From positions 1 through 17,503 of the forward strand of contig JAHYJF010000041.1 of NCBI GenBank assembly GCA_019428955.1: a stretch of DNA of 17,503 nt. The letters are read 5' to 3'. Shown here piece after piece: positions 1 to 6,892 of the stretch; within the stretch, counting starts at the first letter, position 1; every line of letters begins with the position of its first letter. A model generated the notes under the pieces. The model saw nothing but the letters and a program-made list of their open reading frames with translations, did not search any database and was not told the DNA's origin. The DNA is from Burkholderiaceae bacterium. GTDB taxonomy: Bacteria; Pseudomonadota; Gammaproteobacteria; Burkholderiales; Burkholderiaceae_E. Made by a program: the position numbers and the translations under genes.

Positions 1-645
1 CCGGCCGCGATAGAACGACTCACCGCGCGAGAGCGCGATGTCTTCGAGCGTCTCGGCCTGCGCGCCAAAACGCCAGATCATGCCCGCCCCGGGGGCCTCG
101 CCGCCGGGCAGGAAAGCCTCGGAAAAACCGGGCTGGTCGCGAAATTTCGGTGCTGCCAGCTGCCACTGGCGCGCCACTACCGGGGAAACAGCGAAGCCAT
201 CGCGAGCATAGCGCAGCGCGGCTTCGAACAGCGCTTCAAAGGGCAGCGCCCCGAAACGCTCCGACAGTGCCAACCACGCCGACACCGCGCCCGGCGTGGT
301 GACCGAGTCCCAGCCCACGTCGGGCATCGCGTCGCGCCCGCCAAAGCGCTCCGGTTGCCAGGCGCGCGGTGCGCGCCCTGAAGCATTGAGCCCGTGCAGG
401 CGCTCACCGTCCCAGACCAGCGCGAAAGCATCGCCGCCGATGCCGTTCATCGTGGGCTCGACCACCGTCAGGGTAATGGCCGTGGCCAGCGCCGCGTCAA
501 TCGCGTTGCCGCCGGCAGCCAGGGCCTGCAGCCCGGCCTGCGCCGCCAGCGGCTGGGATGCGGCGACGACGTTGCGCGCCAGCACCGGGGTGCGCGCAGC
601 AGGAAATGGCTGCGCCGGGTCGAACCTGCGGTTATCGTCGCGCAT
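1..645 (-). CDS. gamma-glutamyltransferase family protein, N-terminal part (runs off the left edge)
   Basis: The minus strand is open from the start codon to base 1, giving about 215 residues. The N-terminus carries the family signature: ARNVVAASQPLAAQAG, then ALAAGGNAIDAALA, then VVEPTMNGIGGDAFAL. These match the large-subunit start of gamma-glutamyltranspeptidase/YwrD-type Ntn hydrolases, which cleave gamma-glutamyl bonds in glutathione and related compounds. The catalytic Thr and the small subunit would lie beyond the window. Two ATGs are adjacent (648 and 645). I chose 645 because AGGAG then lies 6 nt upstream; from 648 the spacing is only 3. There is no signal peptide, so a cytoplasmic YwrD-like enzyme is more likely than periplasmic Ggt. 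It starts about 9 nt after the pdxH stop, on the same strand, so the two are probably cotranscribed. The exact substrate cannot be told. Confidence 0.85.
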   Translation of the reverse strand, partial: MRDDNRRFDPAQPFPAARTPVLARNVVAASQPLAAQAGLQALAAGGNAIDAALATAITLTVVEPTMNGIGGDAFALVWDGERLHGLNASGRAPRAWQPERFGGRDAMPDVGWDSVTTPGAVSAWLALSERFGALPFEALFEAALRYARDGFAVSPVVARQWQLAAPKFRDQPGFSEAFLPGGEAPGAGMIWRFGAQAETLEDIALSRGESFYRGR

Positions 646-654
646 CATGCACTC

Positions 655-1293
655 CTAGGGTGAAAGACGCTGACGCGCCCAGGATCCGTCACGCTGCAGA
701 GTATAGACGAGCCGATCGTGCAGGCGCGACGCGCGTCCCTGCCAGAACTCCCAGCGGTCGGGCACCAGCCGGTATCCGCCCCAATGCGGCGGCCGCGGCG
801 GGTGAAGCCCGAAGCTCAGTCCGAACTCAGCCGCCCGCGCCACCAGCACCGCGCGCGAACTTATCGGCTGGCTCTGCTCCGAAGCCCAGGCGCCGATTCG
901 GGAAGCCAGTGGCCGGGACGCGAAATAGGCGTCCGACTCCTCGGCGCCGGTCTTTGCGACCAGGCCCTCGATGCGGACCACCCGTTCGTGCTCGACCCAG
1001 TGGAACTGCAGGGCTGCATAGTGGTTGACGGCCAGCTCCCGGCCCTTGCGGCTCAGGTAATTGGTGTACCAGACGATGCCGCGCCGGTCGACGTCCTTGG
1101 CCAGCACGATCCGCGTCGAGGGGCGGCCGCGCTCATCCACCGTCGCCACCGTCATCGCACTGGGCTCCGGAATTTCGTGCTCGAGCGCCTCGTCGAACCA
1201 GACGTGAAACTGCGCCAGGGGATCATTGTGGGCGCGATCCTCGTCGAGTTCCGCGCGGCTGTAATCCTTGCGCAGGTCAGAGATTTTTTTCAC
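655..1293 (-). CDS. pdxH: pyridoxine/pyridoxamine 5'-phosphate oxidase PdxH
   Basis: This is the FMN enzyme that oxidises PNP or PMP to pyridoxal 5'-phosphate, in vitamin B6 synthesis and salvage in the cytoplasm. The protein begins MKKISDLRKDYSRAEL. It shows the PdxH core: DPLAQFHVWFDEAL, PSAMTVATVDERGRPSTR and RIVLAKDVDRRGIVWYTNY (FMN and phosphate contacts). The C-terminal signature follows: GGYRLVPDRWEFWQGR, then RLHDR, ending RLSP. The length of 212 residues fits the family (about 218 in E. coli). An in-frame GTG eight codons upstream (at 1317) would give 220 residues. I prefer the GTG at 1293 because homologues begin near KISDLRKDY. A TATACT -10-like box sits 6 nt before it, so the upstream GTG would lie around or before the transcription start. 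No Shine-Dalgarno site is evident for either start. Confidence 0.95.
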   Translation of the reverse strand: MKKISDLRKDYSRAELDEDRAHNDPLAQFHVWFDEALEHEIPEPSAMTVATVDERGRPSTRIVLAKDVDRRGIVWYTNYLSRKGRELAVNHYAALQFHWVEHERVVRIEGLVAKTGAEESDAYFASRPLASRIGAWASEQSQPISSRAVLVARAAEFGLSFGLHPPRPPHWGGYRLVPDRWEFWQGRASRLHDRLVYTLQRDGSWARQRLSP

Positions 1294-1531
1294 CGCGAGA
1301 GTATAGAGCCAAGCCACCGGCAGGCGCCAACGCCGCCGCCCGTCGCACGCTCGCTGCCGCCTGCCCCCGGTTGCGACACTCTGTGTTGCGCCCGCTGCCG
1401 GCGCCGTCTATGTTCCGCTTAAAGGCAACTCCGGCAGCCGGTGCATTGGGCATGGCCGCCGGACAGATCGCGCTGCATTGACGATCACCGGATAGGGCGA
1501 GGTCCTGGACAAGCTCGACATAATCAGCGAC

Positions 1532-3100
1532 GTGCAAAAGCTGCGACTGGCTATCGAACGCGGTGAGTTCGAACTCCAGTACCAGCCCAAGCTCAGTTGT
1601 GCGACCGGCCGGATAAACGGTGCGGAAACCCTTCTGCGCTGGCTGCACCCGAAGCGTGGTCTTATTTCACCCGCTGACTTCGTCCCCGTTCTTGAACAAT
1701 CGGGCCTGCTCCCTGTGGTCGGCGCCTGGGTTATCAAGACGGCCTGCGCGCAGGCGCAGGCGTGGCGAGCCGGCGGGTTCACCGAAATGTCCGTAGCGGT
1801 CAACCTGACCGGACAGCAGCTGCTCGAGCCCACGCTGCTACAGCAGGTTCGGGACGCGCTGGAATCTTCCGGGCTGACTCCCGACGCACTCGAACTCGAG
1901 GTCACCGAATCACTGCTGATGAGAAGTCCGGCGGAAGCCGGTGCCAGGATTGCCGCTATGCGCATGATTGGCGTGCGAGTGTCGATCGACGACTTCGGCA
2001 CCGGTTACTCGAGCCTGAGCCACCTGAAACGATTACCAGTAAATTCACTCAAGATAGACCGTTCCTTCATCAACGACATCGTCGATGATCCCAACGATGT
2101 CTCGATCACCCGCGCCATCATCCAGCTTGCCCACCAGCTGCGCCTCAGGGTGACCGCGGTGGGCGTCGAGACCGAGAGCCAGCTCGGGCTGCTGATTGCC
2201 AACGGGTGCGACGAGATCCAGGGATACTTCTTCTCTGCCGCCGTGACAAGTGCCGAGATCACGGCAATGTTGCGTGCTGGCAGAGGTCTGCCAACCGAAA
2301 TGTTGCGCAGCTCACGCGATGGCCGAACGCTGTTGCTGGTGGATGACGAGGAGAACATCGTCGCGGCGCTGCGCCGGCTGCTGCGGCGCTCGGGATATCG
2401 CATCCTCACCGCGAGCAGCGGACCGGAAGGGCTCGAGGTGCTGGCGCGCGAGCAGGTCGATGTGATCGTGTCGGACCAACGCATGCCCGGGATGACCGGA
2501 GTTGAGTTCCTGCGCCGCGTCAAGGCCATCCATCCTGACACGGTGCGGGTGGTCCTGTCGGGATACACCGAGTTGCGCTCGATCACCGATGCCATCAACG
2601 AGGGAGCGATCTACAAGTTCCTGACCAAGCCCTGGGACGAGGCACTGCTGCTGGCCAACATCGACGAGGCCTTCCAGCACAAGGACATGATCGACCATGC
2701 CCGCAATCTCGATGCGCAACTCCTGGCCAGCAACAGCGAACTGGCCCAGCTCAACTCCCGCCTCGAAGGTGTGCTCGCCACCCAGCGCGAACATATCGAA
2801 CGCAGCGAGGTCGCATTGGCGCTGATTCGCGAGGGTCTGGAGCTGATCCCGTTGCCGATCCTGGGAATCGACTCCGCCGGCTGCGTCGCGTTCGGCAACG
2901 CCGCGGCATCGAGCCTGTTCCGGGACGGTGGCGCAGTGCTGGGCGAGCGCATCGAAGAACTGCTGGGGCACGACCGCGCAAAGCCGGAGCGCTTCGTTGC
3001 CGCCAATGGCGCGCGCTACCGGCTGGACCGCCGCGCCATGGGGGGCTCGTCGGCGTCATCGGCCGGCGAACTGTTCGTCTTCATGCCGCTCGCGCCATGA
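1532..3100 (+). CDS. EAL-REC-PAS signalling protein with a substituted EAL active site
   Basis: This is a 522-residue protein. Residues 1-250 are an EAL (c-di-GMP phosphodiesterase-type) domain: E32 in an ETL version of EAL, N91, E123, D153-D154 in IDDFGTGYSSL, K174, E213 and Q230. The Glu expected in AEGVET is Val (V210 in TAVGVET). Residues 265-385 are a receiver domain: D271-D272, phospho-acceptor D315 in VSDQRMPG, S343 and K366 in LTKPWDE. A coiled coil (about 390-425) and a PAS-like segment (about 427-515) follow. EAL at the N-terminus with REC behind it is the reverse of the common order. The GTG start has no clear ribosome site. A stop at 1493 limits any upstream extension, and no GGDEF is seen upstream. 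The gene leads a cluster with a kinase and a second regulator. Its REC resembles that of the HD-GYP protein, so both may be served by the same kinase (inference). Confidence 0.85.
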   Translation: MQKLRLAIERGEFELQYQPKLSCATGRINGAETLLRWLHPKRGLISPADFVPVLEQSGLLPVVGAWVIKTACAQAQAWRAGGFTEMSVAVNLTGQQLLEPTLLQQVRDALESSGLTPDALELEVTESLLMRSPAEAGARIAAMRMIGVRVSIDDFGTGYSSLSHLKRLPVNSLKIDRSFINDIVDDPNDVSITRAIIQLAHQLRLRVTAVGVETESQLGLLIANGCDEIQGYFFSAAVTSAEITAMLRAGRGLPTEMLRSSRDGRTLLLVDDEENIVAALRRLLRRSGYRILTASSGPEGLEVLAREQVDVIVSDQRMPGMTGVEFLRRVKAIHPDTVRVVLSGYTELRSITDAINEGAIYKFLTKPWDEALLLANIDEAFQHKDMIDHARNLDAQLLASNSELAQLNSRLEGVLATQREHIERSEVALALIREGLELIPLPILGIDSAGCVAFGNAAASSLFRDGGAVLGERIEELLGHDRAKPERFVAANGARYRLDRRAMGGSSASSAGELFVFMPLAP

Positions 3101-3228
3101 GCCGGGGATCGACAGCGGCGCGGCGGCCGCGATACCACCATCAAGCCGGGCGACGAGCGGTCGCAACGGACCGGCCGACACCAGGCGCTTTCCAGTAAAT
3201 TGGAACCAGATATTCAACTTGCCAGACC

Positions 3229-4545
3229 ATGACGCTAACCAGCACCGACATCGCCGAGGGAAAGTTTCGCGGCCTGGCCGACACCATGCCGGCGGCGCTG
3301 TTCGTGCATCAGGGCGGCAAGTTCATCTACGCCAATTCCGCGGCCGACCGGATGTTAGGGATCGCCCACGACGAACTGCTGGCGATGTCGTTCTGGGAGA
3401 TCGTGCCGGAAGCCGACCAGGAGGTCTGGCGCAAGCGCGGCCAGGCACGCCTTGGCGGCGGCGAAGAGCCGAGTATCTATGAATACGTGCTGGTCGCACG
3501 CGACGGCACCGAGCATTGCTGCCAATGCCACGCAGCGCTGATCGATTACGATGGCCAGCCCGCCGTCCTGCTGACCGCTACCGACGTCAGCGACCTCAAA
3601 CGAACCGAACAGGCGCTGCACCGCGCTCACGACGAGCTGGAAATGCGCGTCAGCGAGCGTAGCGCCGAGCTCGCCCGCACCCAGGCGCAGCTGCTTCAGT
3701 CCGACAAGTTGGCCTCGATCGGTCAGCTCGCCGCCGGCGTTGCCCACGAGATCAACAACCCGATCGGCTATGTCCAGTCGAACCTCGCGACCCTTGGGCG
3801 CTACCTCGAAGATGTCTTCCGCGCCTTCAACGCCTACGCCGAGATCGAACGGCGTTGCGCTGCCCAGCCCGAGCTCGCCAGAGAGCTGAACGCGGTGCGC
3901 GCCGGCGCCGACCTCGAGTTCCTCGCCGAAGATATTCCGCAACTGCTCAAGGAGAGCGCTGAGGGCATCAACCGGGTTCGCAAGATCGTCGCCGACCTCA
4001 AGGACTTCTCGCGCTCGGACGCCGCCACTGATTGGGAATGGGCCGACCTCCACGCCTGCCTCGACAGCACGCTGAACATCGCCCACAACGAGCTCAAGTA
4101 CTGCGCCCAGGTCCAGCGTGATTACGGCCGGCTGCCGCCGGTTCGCTGCCTGCCGTCGCAACTCAACCAGGTATTCCTGAACTTGGTGGTGAATGCCGGA
4201 CATGCGATCGAGCGACTACCCGGAACCATCACGATCCGCACCGGCTGTGGCGACGAGCAGGCGTGGGTCGAGATACGCGACAACGGCAAGGGCATGTCCC
4301 CCGAGACCCAGTCGAAGATCTTCGATCCCTTCTTCACCACCAAGCCGATCGGCCAGGGCACCGGCCTGGGACTCTCGCTGGCCTATGGGGTGATCGAAAA
4401 GCATCGCGGTCGGATCGAGGTCGAAAGCACGTTAGGGGTGGGGACCGTCTTTCGCGTCGTCATTCCGGTGGAGCAGGAGACCGAGGATGCCGGCGATCAG
4501 CCAGCCGCCATGGCCAACGCCGCACCTCGGGAGGTAGCTACATGA
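3229..4545 (+). CDS. PAS-domain sensor histidine kinase
   Basis: This is a 438-residue kinase with no membrane segment, so it is probably a cytoplasmic sensor. Residues 12-125 are a PAS domain (FRGLADTMPAALFVHQGG ... LLTATDVSDLKRTEQAL). A coiled coil runs about 125-160. The dimerisation/phosphotransfer H-box has H173 in AAGVAHEINNPIGYV. The ATPase domain has the N-box (LNQVFLNLVVNAGHAI, N322), G1 (DNGKGM), F-box (IFDPFFTTK) and G2 (GQGTGLGLSL), all intact, so it should be active. It probably phosphorylates the REC domains of its neighbours. Its stop overlaps the start of the HD-GYP regulator gene (ATGA), which implies translational coupling. The 128-bp gap upstream holds a small palindrome, TTCCA-N6-TGGAA (3190-3205), and no strong ribosome site. 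What the PAS domain senses is unknown. Confidence 0.93.
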   Translation: MTLTSTDIAEGKFRGLADTMPAALFVHQGGKFIYANSAADRMLGIAHDELLAMSFWEIVPEADQEVWRKRGQARLGGGEEPSIYEYVLVARDGTEHCCQCHAALIDYDGQPAVLLTATDVSDLKRTEQALHRAHDELEMRVSERSAELARTQAQLLQSDKLASIGQLAAGVAHEINNPIGYVQSNLATLGRYLEDVFRAFNAYAEIERRCAAQPELARELNAVRAGADLEFLAEDIPQLLKESAEGINRVRKIVADLKDFSRSDAATDWEWADLHACLDSTLNIAHNELKYCAQVQRDYGRLPPVRCLPSQLNQVFLNLVVNAGHAIERLPGTITIRTGCGDEQAWVEIRDNGKGMSPETQSKIFDPFFTTKPIGQGTGLGLSLAYGVIEKHRGRIEVESTLGVGTVFRVVIPVEQETEDAGDQPAAMANAAPREVAT

Positions 4546-5912
4546 TCGTCGAACCGCAATCGCATCCGGCGCCCGCCGCTGCGCTGGAAGTCCCGGTCCA
4601 GTCGATCCTGTGTGTCGACGACGAGGCCAACATTCTCAGCGCCTTGCGCCGGCTGTTGCGTCCCTATGGCTGGCGGGTAGTGACGGCCGAGTCGCCGCTC
4701 ATGGCGATGGACCTGCTGGTCGACGATTCTTTCGACCTGATCATCTCGGACATGCGCATGCCGGAAATAGACGGTGCGCAATTCCTCGAACAGGCGCGCA
4801 GCCTGCAACCTGACGCCATTCGCATATTGCTGACCGGGCAGGCCGATATCAAGTCCACCATCGAGGCCATCAACCGCGGAGCGATCTACCGATTCATCAG
4901 CAAGCCCTGGGACGAGCAGTTATTTGTCCTGGAAGTGCGGCGCGCACTGGAGCGCCGCGCGCTCGAGATCGACAAGGCCCGTCTCGAGCAAACCGCTCAC
5001 CATCAGAACGAGCAACTGCGCGAGGCCAACCAGGCGCTAGAGGGGCGCGTGCACGAACGCACTGCCGAACTTGAGCAAGCCAATGCCGCGCTCAATGCCG
5101 CGCTCAATGCCGCCAACGAGCGCCTGCGCGCTGACTTCGTGCATTCGGTGAAGCTGCTCGCCAGCCTGATCGAAATGCGCGACCGCTCGCTCAGCGGCCA
5201 TTCCCGCAGGGTCGCCGAGGTCGCACGCAAGATTGCCGACGCGCTCGGGGCGGAACGCAGCATGACCCAGGATCTGGTCTACGCCGCGCTGCTCCAGGAC
5301 ATTGGCAAGATCGGCTGGCGCGACCAGTTGTTGCATACGCCGGAAGAGCTGATCGCCGGCGCTGACCTGGCCGAGATCAGGGCCCATCCAATCAAGGGCG
5401 AGGCCGCGATGATGGGGCTTGCCGGACTGCGCGGCGCAGCCACCATGGTGCGCTCCCACCGCGAGCGCTTCGACGGCAGCGGCTACCCCGACGCGTTGGC
5501 AGGCGATGAGATCCCGCTGGGTGCGCGCATCCTCGCGGTGGCCAAGGACTTCGACGCCGTCCAGGTGGGTACGCTGATCGACCAACGACTCAGCCCGGGC
5601 GAGGCCCTGCGCTTCATCGAAAACGGGGAAGGTAGCCGCTACGACCCGAAGGTCGCGGCGGTTCTGCGCGTGTCTCTGGTAATGTCACCCGACGAGGGTG
5701 ACGAGCAGGTCGAGTGCGCAGCGCTCGAAAGCGAACTTGCACCCCAAGAGTTGCGTCCCGGGATGACGCTCAGCCGCGACCTGGTGAGTCCGGAAGGATT
5801 CCTGCTGCTCGCCGCCGAGGAGCAACTCAGCGCCGTGCACATCGAGCACCTGGTCGCTTATGCCGGCGTCGAAGGGCAGCCAGTACGGGTCTGGGTGCAC
5901 GCGGAACACTGA
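4542..5912 (+). CDS. REC-HD-GYP response regulator with a degenerate HD-GYP metal site
   Basis: This is a 456-residue RpfG-type architecture. REC spans residues 20-135 (D26-D27, phospho-acceptor D70 in ISDMRMPE, T98, K121 in SKPWDE). A coiled-coil linker (140-195) contains an AALN repeat. HD-GYP spans about 200-375, followed by the usual LRPGMTLSRDL tail. The family hydrolyses c-di-GMP with a bi- or trinuclear metal site. Here several ligand positions differ: the HD dyad is Q252-D253 (LLQDIGKIG), the HH pair is H306-R307 (SHRERFDGSGYP), and the Asp of ADxFDA is K335 (VAKDFDAV). H220, K256, H282 and GYP (314-316) remain. I therefore predict weak or no phosphodiesterase activity. The start is firm: GGGAGG sits 7 nt before the ATG, which overlaps the kinase stop. 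The longer in-frame reading from 4263 only overlaps the kinase gene. Confidence 0.92.
   Translation: MIVEPQSHPAPAAALEVPVQSILCVDDEANILSALRRLLRPYGWRVVTAESPLMAMDLLVDDSFDLIISDMRMPEIDGAQFLEQARSLQPDAIRILLTGQADIKSTIEAINRGAIYRFISKPWDEQLFVLEVRRALERRALEIDKARLEQTAHHQNEQLREANQALEGRVHERTAELEQANAALNAALNAANERLRADFVHSVKLLASLIEMRDRSLSGHSRRVAEVARKIADALGAERSMTQDLVYAALLQDIGKIGWRDQLLHTPEELIAGADLAEIRAHPIKGEAAMMGLAGLRGAATMVRSHRERFDGSGYPDALAGDEIPLGARILAVAKDFDAVQVGTLIDQRLSPGEALRFIENGEGSRYDPKVAAVLRVSLVMSPDEGDEQVECAALESELAPQELRPGMTLSRDLVSPEGFLLLAAEEQLSAVHIEHLVAYAGVEGQPVRVWVHAEH
5081..5116 (+). repeat. 12-bp tandem repeat inside the HD-GYP gene linker
   Basis: The unit CAATGCCGCGCT occurs twice in a row (5081-5104) and is followed by a third, partly diverged copy (5105-5116). 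It encodes the repeated AALN of the coiled-coil linker between REC and HD-GYP. Copy-number change by slippage would stay in frame and alter the linker length by four residues. Confidence 0.8.
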
Positions 5913-5916
5913 CCAC

Positions 5917-5937
5917 GCACCGGCCAGCCGCCGGTGC
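5917..5937. terminator. hairpin between the convergent HD-GYP and folE genes
   Basis: GCACCGGC and GCCGGTGC form a perfect 8-bp stem around a 5-nt loop (CAGCC). The hairpin lies 4 bp past the stop of the plus-strand regulator and 19 bp past the folE stop on the minus strand. No T-run follows on either side. It could end transcripts from both genes, but it is not a classical intrinsic terminator. Confidence 0.5.
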
Positions 5938-5955
5938 CCCCCAGTTCCAGCGGCG

Positions 5956-6534
5956 CTAGCGCGGATGATCCAGCGCCAGGAACTCGTTGCGCAGCGCCGA
6001 GTTGGTCAGCAGTCCGCCCAGCATCGCCGAGGTGGTGGTTTCCTCGCCAATCGCGCGAATTCCCCGGCTCTCCATGCACAAGTGCCGGCAGCGAATGATC
6101 ACGCCGACCGCGATCGGGTCGAGGTGGGTCATCATCGAATCGGCAATCTGGCGCGTCAGTCGTTCCTGTACCTGCAGGCGCTTGGCGAAGACGTCGACCA
6201 GGCGGGTCAGCTTGGAGAGGCCCACGATGCGCTGGTTGGGCACGTAGCCAATGGTCGCGGTGCCGAAGAACGGCGCGAGGTGGTGCTCGCAGTGGCTGTA
6301 GACCGGGATGCCCCGCACCACGATCAGCTCGTTGTATTCCTCGGCCCCGTCCTCGAACGCAGTCAACAGTTCGGCCGGGTCCTGCTGGTACCCGGACATC
6401 CAGTGCTGCCAGGCACGCTCCAGCCGCCGCGGCGTATCGCGCAGGCCGGGCCGGTCGGGATCATCGCCGAGACTGCGCAGCAGCCGCCGCCAATCTTCGG
6501 CGCCGAACGGACGATCACTACTAGACTCACTCAT
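5956..6534 (-). CDS. folE: GTP cyclohydrolase I FolE
   Basis: This enzyme converts GTP to 7,8-dihydroneopterin triphosphate, the first step of folate/pterin synthesis, and forms a zinc-dependent toroidal decamer in the cytoplasm. The 192-residue protein carries the zinc ligands C82 and H85 (SHCEHHLAPF) and C153 (RHLCMESRG). It also has the conserved GTATIGYVPNQRIVGLSKL and QVQERLTRQIAD segments, so it appears to be a canonical type IA enzyme. The start is supported by AAAGGAG six nucleotides before the ATG. The gene is convergent with the signalling cluster. Its upstream flank is unusual: a tRNA-like 3' end (CCA ending at 6549) lies 14 nt before the start codon and practically abuts the ribosome site. 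No other promoter is obvious, so expression may rely on readthrough or on the region upstream of 6640. Confidence 0.96.
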   Translation of the reverse strand: MSESSSDRPFGAEDWRRLLRSLGDDPDRPGLRDTPRRLERAWQHWMSGYQQDPAELLTAFEDGAEEYNELIVVRGIPVYSHCEHHLAPFFGTATIGYVPNQRIVGLSKLTRLVDVFAKRLQVQERLTRQIADSMMTHLDPIAVGVIIRCRHLCMESRGIRAIGEETTTSAMLGGLLTNSALRNEFLALDHPR

Positions 6535-6548
6535 GCCTGCTCCTTTCC

Positions 6549-6592
6549 TGGTGCCGACTGCCCGACTCGAACGGGCGACCTGGCGTTTGCCA
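6549..6592 (-). pseudogene. orphan 3' end of a tRNA gene (T-arm, acceptor 3' strand and CCA)
   Basis: Read on the minus strand, 6576-6560 is a perfect T-arm: stem GCCCG/CGGGC around a TTCGAGT loop. It is preceded by AGGTC and followed by a 7-nt acceptor strand AGTCGGC, a discriminator A and CCA (ending at 6549). A hairpin CCTGGC-AAAC-GCCAGG (about 6578-6593) sits where an anticodon arm or long variable arm would be. I could find no matching 5' acceptor (GCCGACT), D-arm or valid anticodon stem upstream. The ...GTCGGCACCA end resembles leucine tRNAs, but identity is not secure. Tails like this are left where integrative elements recombine into tRNA genes. Confidence 0.55.
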
Positions 6593-6791
6593 GGAGGTTA
6601 GGCGACAGCGTCGGTCGCGCCCGGATGATAGGTGGGCGCAAGCAAAGATGGGGAAAATCACCTCCCGCGACAAGTTTGGCACAAAGGCATGCTCGACGCC
6701 TCCAGGAGGTTCAGTAGCCCGGTGCTCGCCATGGCTTCTTGGGAATGGGCCCCGCGAAATGCGGCCTCGGGAATCCAGGATCAGGAAGGTG
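6593..6791. other. non-coding stretch with short hairpins and a direct repeat
   Basis: I see no gene between the tRNA-like tail and the ECF-type promoter. The stretch contains an inverted repeat GCGCCC-N11-GGGCGC (about 6618-6640), a short inverted repeat GCGAC-N7-GTCGC (6602-6618), and a direct repeat CCAGGAGGTT (about 6590-6599 and 6702-6711). It may hold the folE promoter, which I could not locate. Confidence 0.4.
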
Positions 6792-6818
6792 TGTAAGGAG
6801 CCTGCGAGGTCATTCGTC
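6792..6818 (+). promoter_or_regulatory. ECF-type promoter motif upstream of the Cys-rich peptide gene
   Basis: TGTAAGGA (6792-6799), 15 nt, then CGTC (6815-6818), followed by TAG. The same motif with the same spacing lies upstream of the ECF sigma gene in this window, and a third copy with a 14-nt spacer precedes the EF-hand gene. The predicted 5' UTR to the peptide start is about 70 nt. Confidence 0.7.
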
Positions 6819-6892
6819 TAGGTCTGCAGCAGGGCAGCATACCGCTCACGCCAAGTCAGATTCCATCCTATCCGAACCGTCAGGAGCAACCA

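Noticed and set aside
2312..2971. Long minus-strand open frame of 219 codons
   Set aside because: It is antisense to the REC/PAS part of the EAL-REC protein, has no domain signature, and is explained by high-GC codon bias on the other strand.
3355..4203. Minus-strand open frame of 282 codons
   Set aside because: It is antisense to the intact histidine kinase; its Val/Leu/Gly-rich sequence carries no motifs.
4263..4541. In-frame extension of the HD-GYP regulator to 549 residues
   Set aside because: It lies wholly inside the kinase gene, has no ribosome site, and the ATG at 4542 has GGGAGG and couples to the kinase stop.
6549..6635. A complete functional tRNA gene
   Set aside because: No 5' acceptor strand, D-arm or pairing anticodon stem fits upstream of the good T-arm; only the 3' part is supported.
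5860..6717. Plus-strand open frame of 285 codons
   Set aside because: It is antisense to folE, which has full zinc ligands and a good ribosome site. It also runs through the tRNA-like tail.
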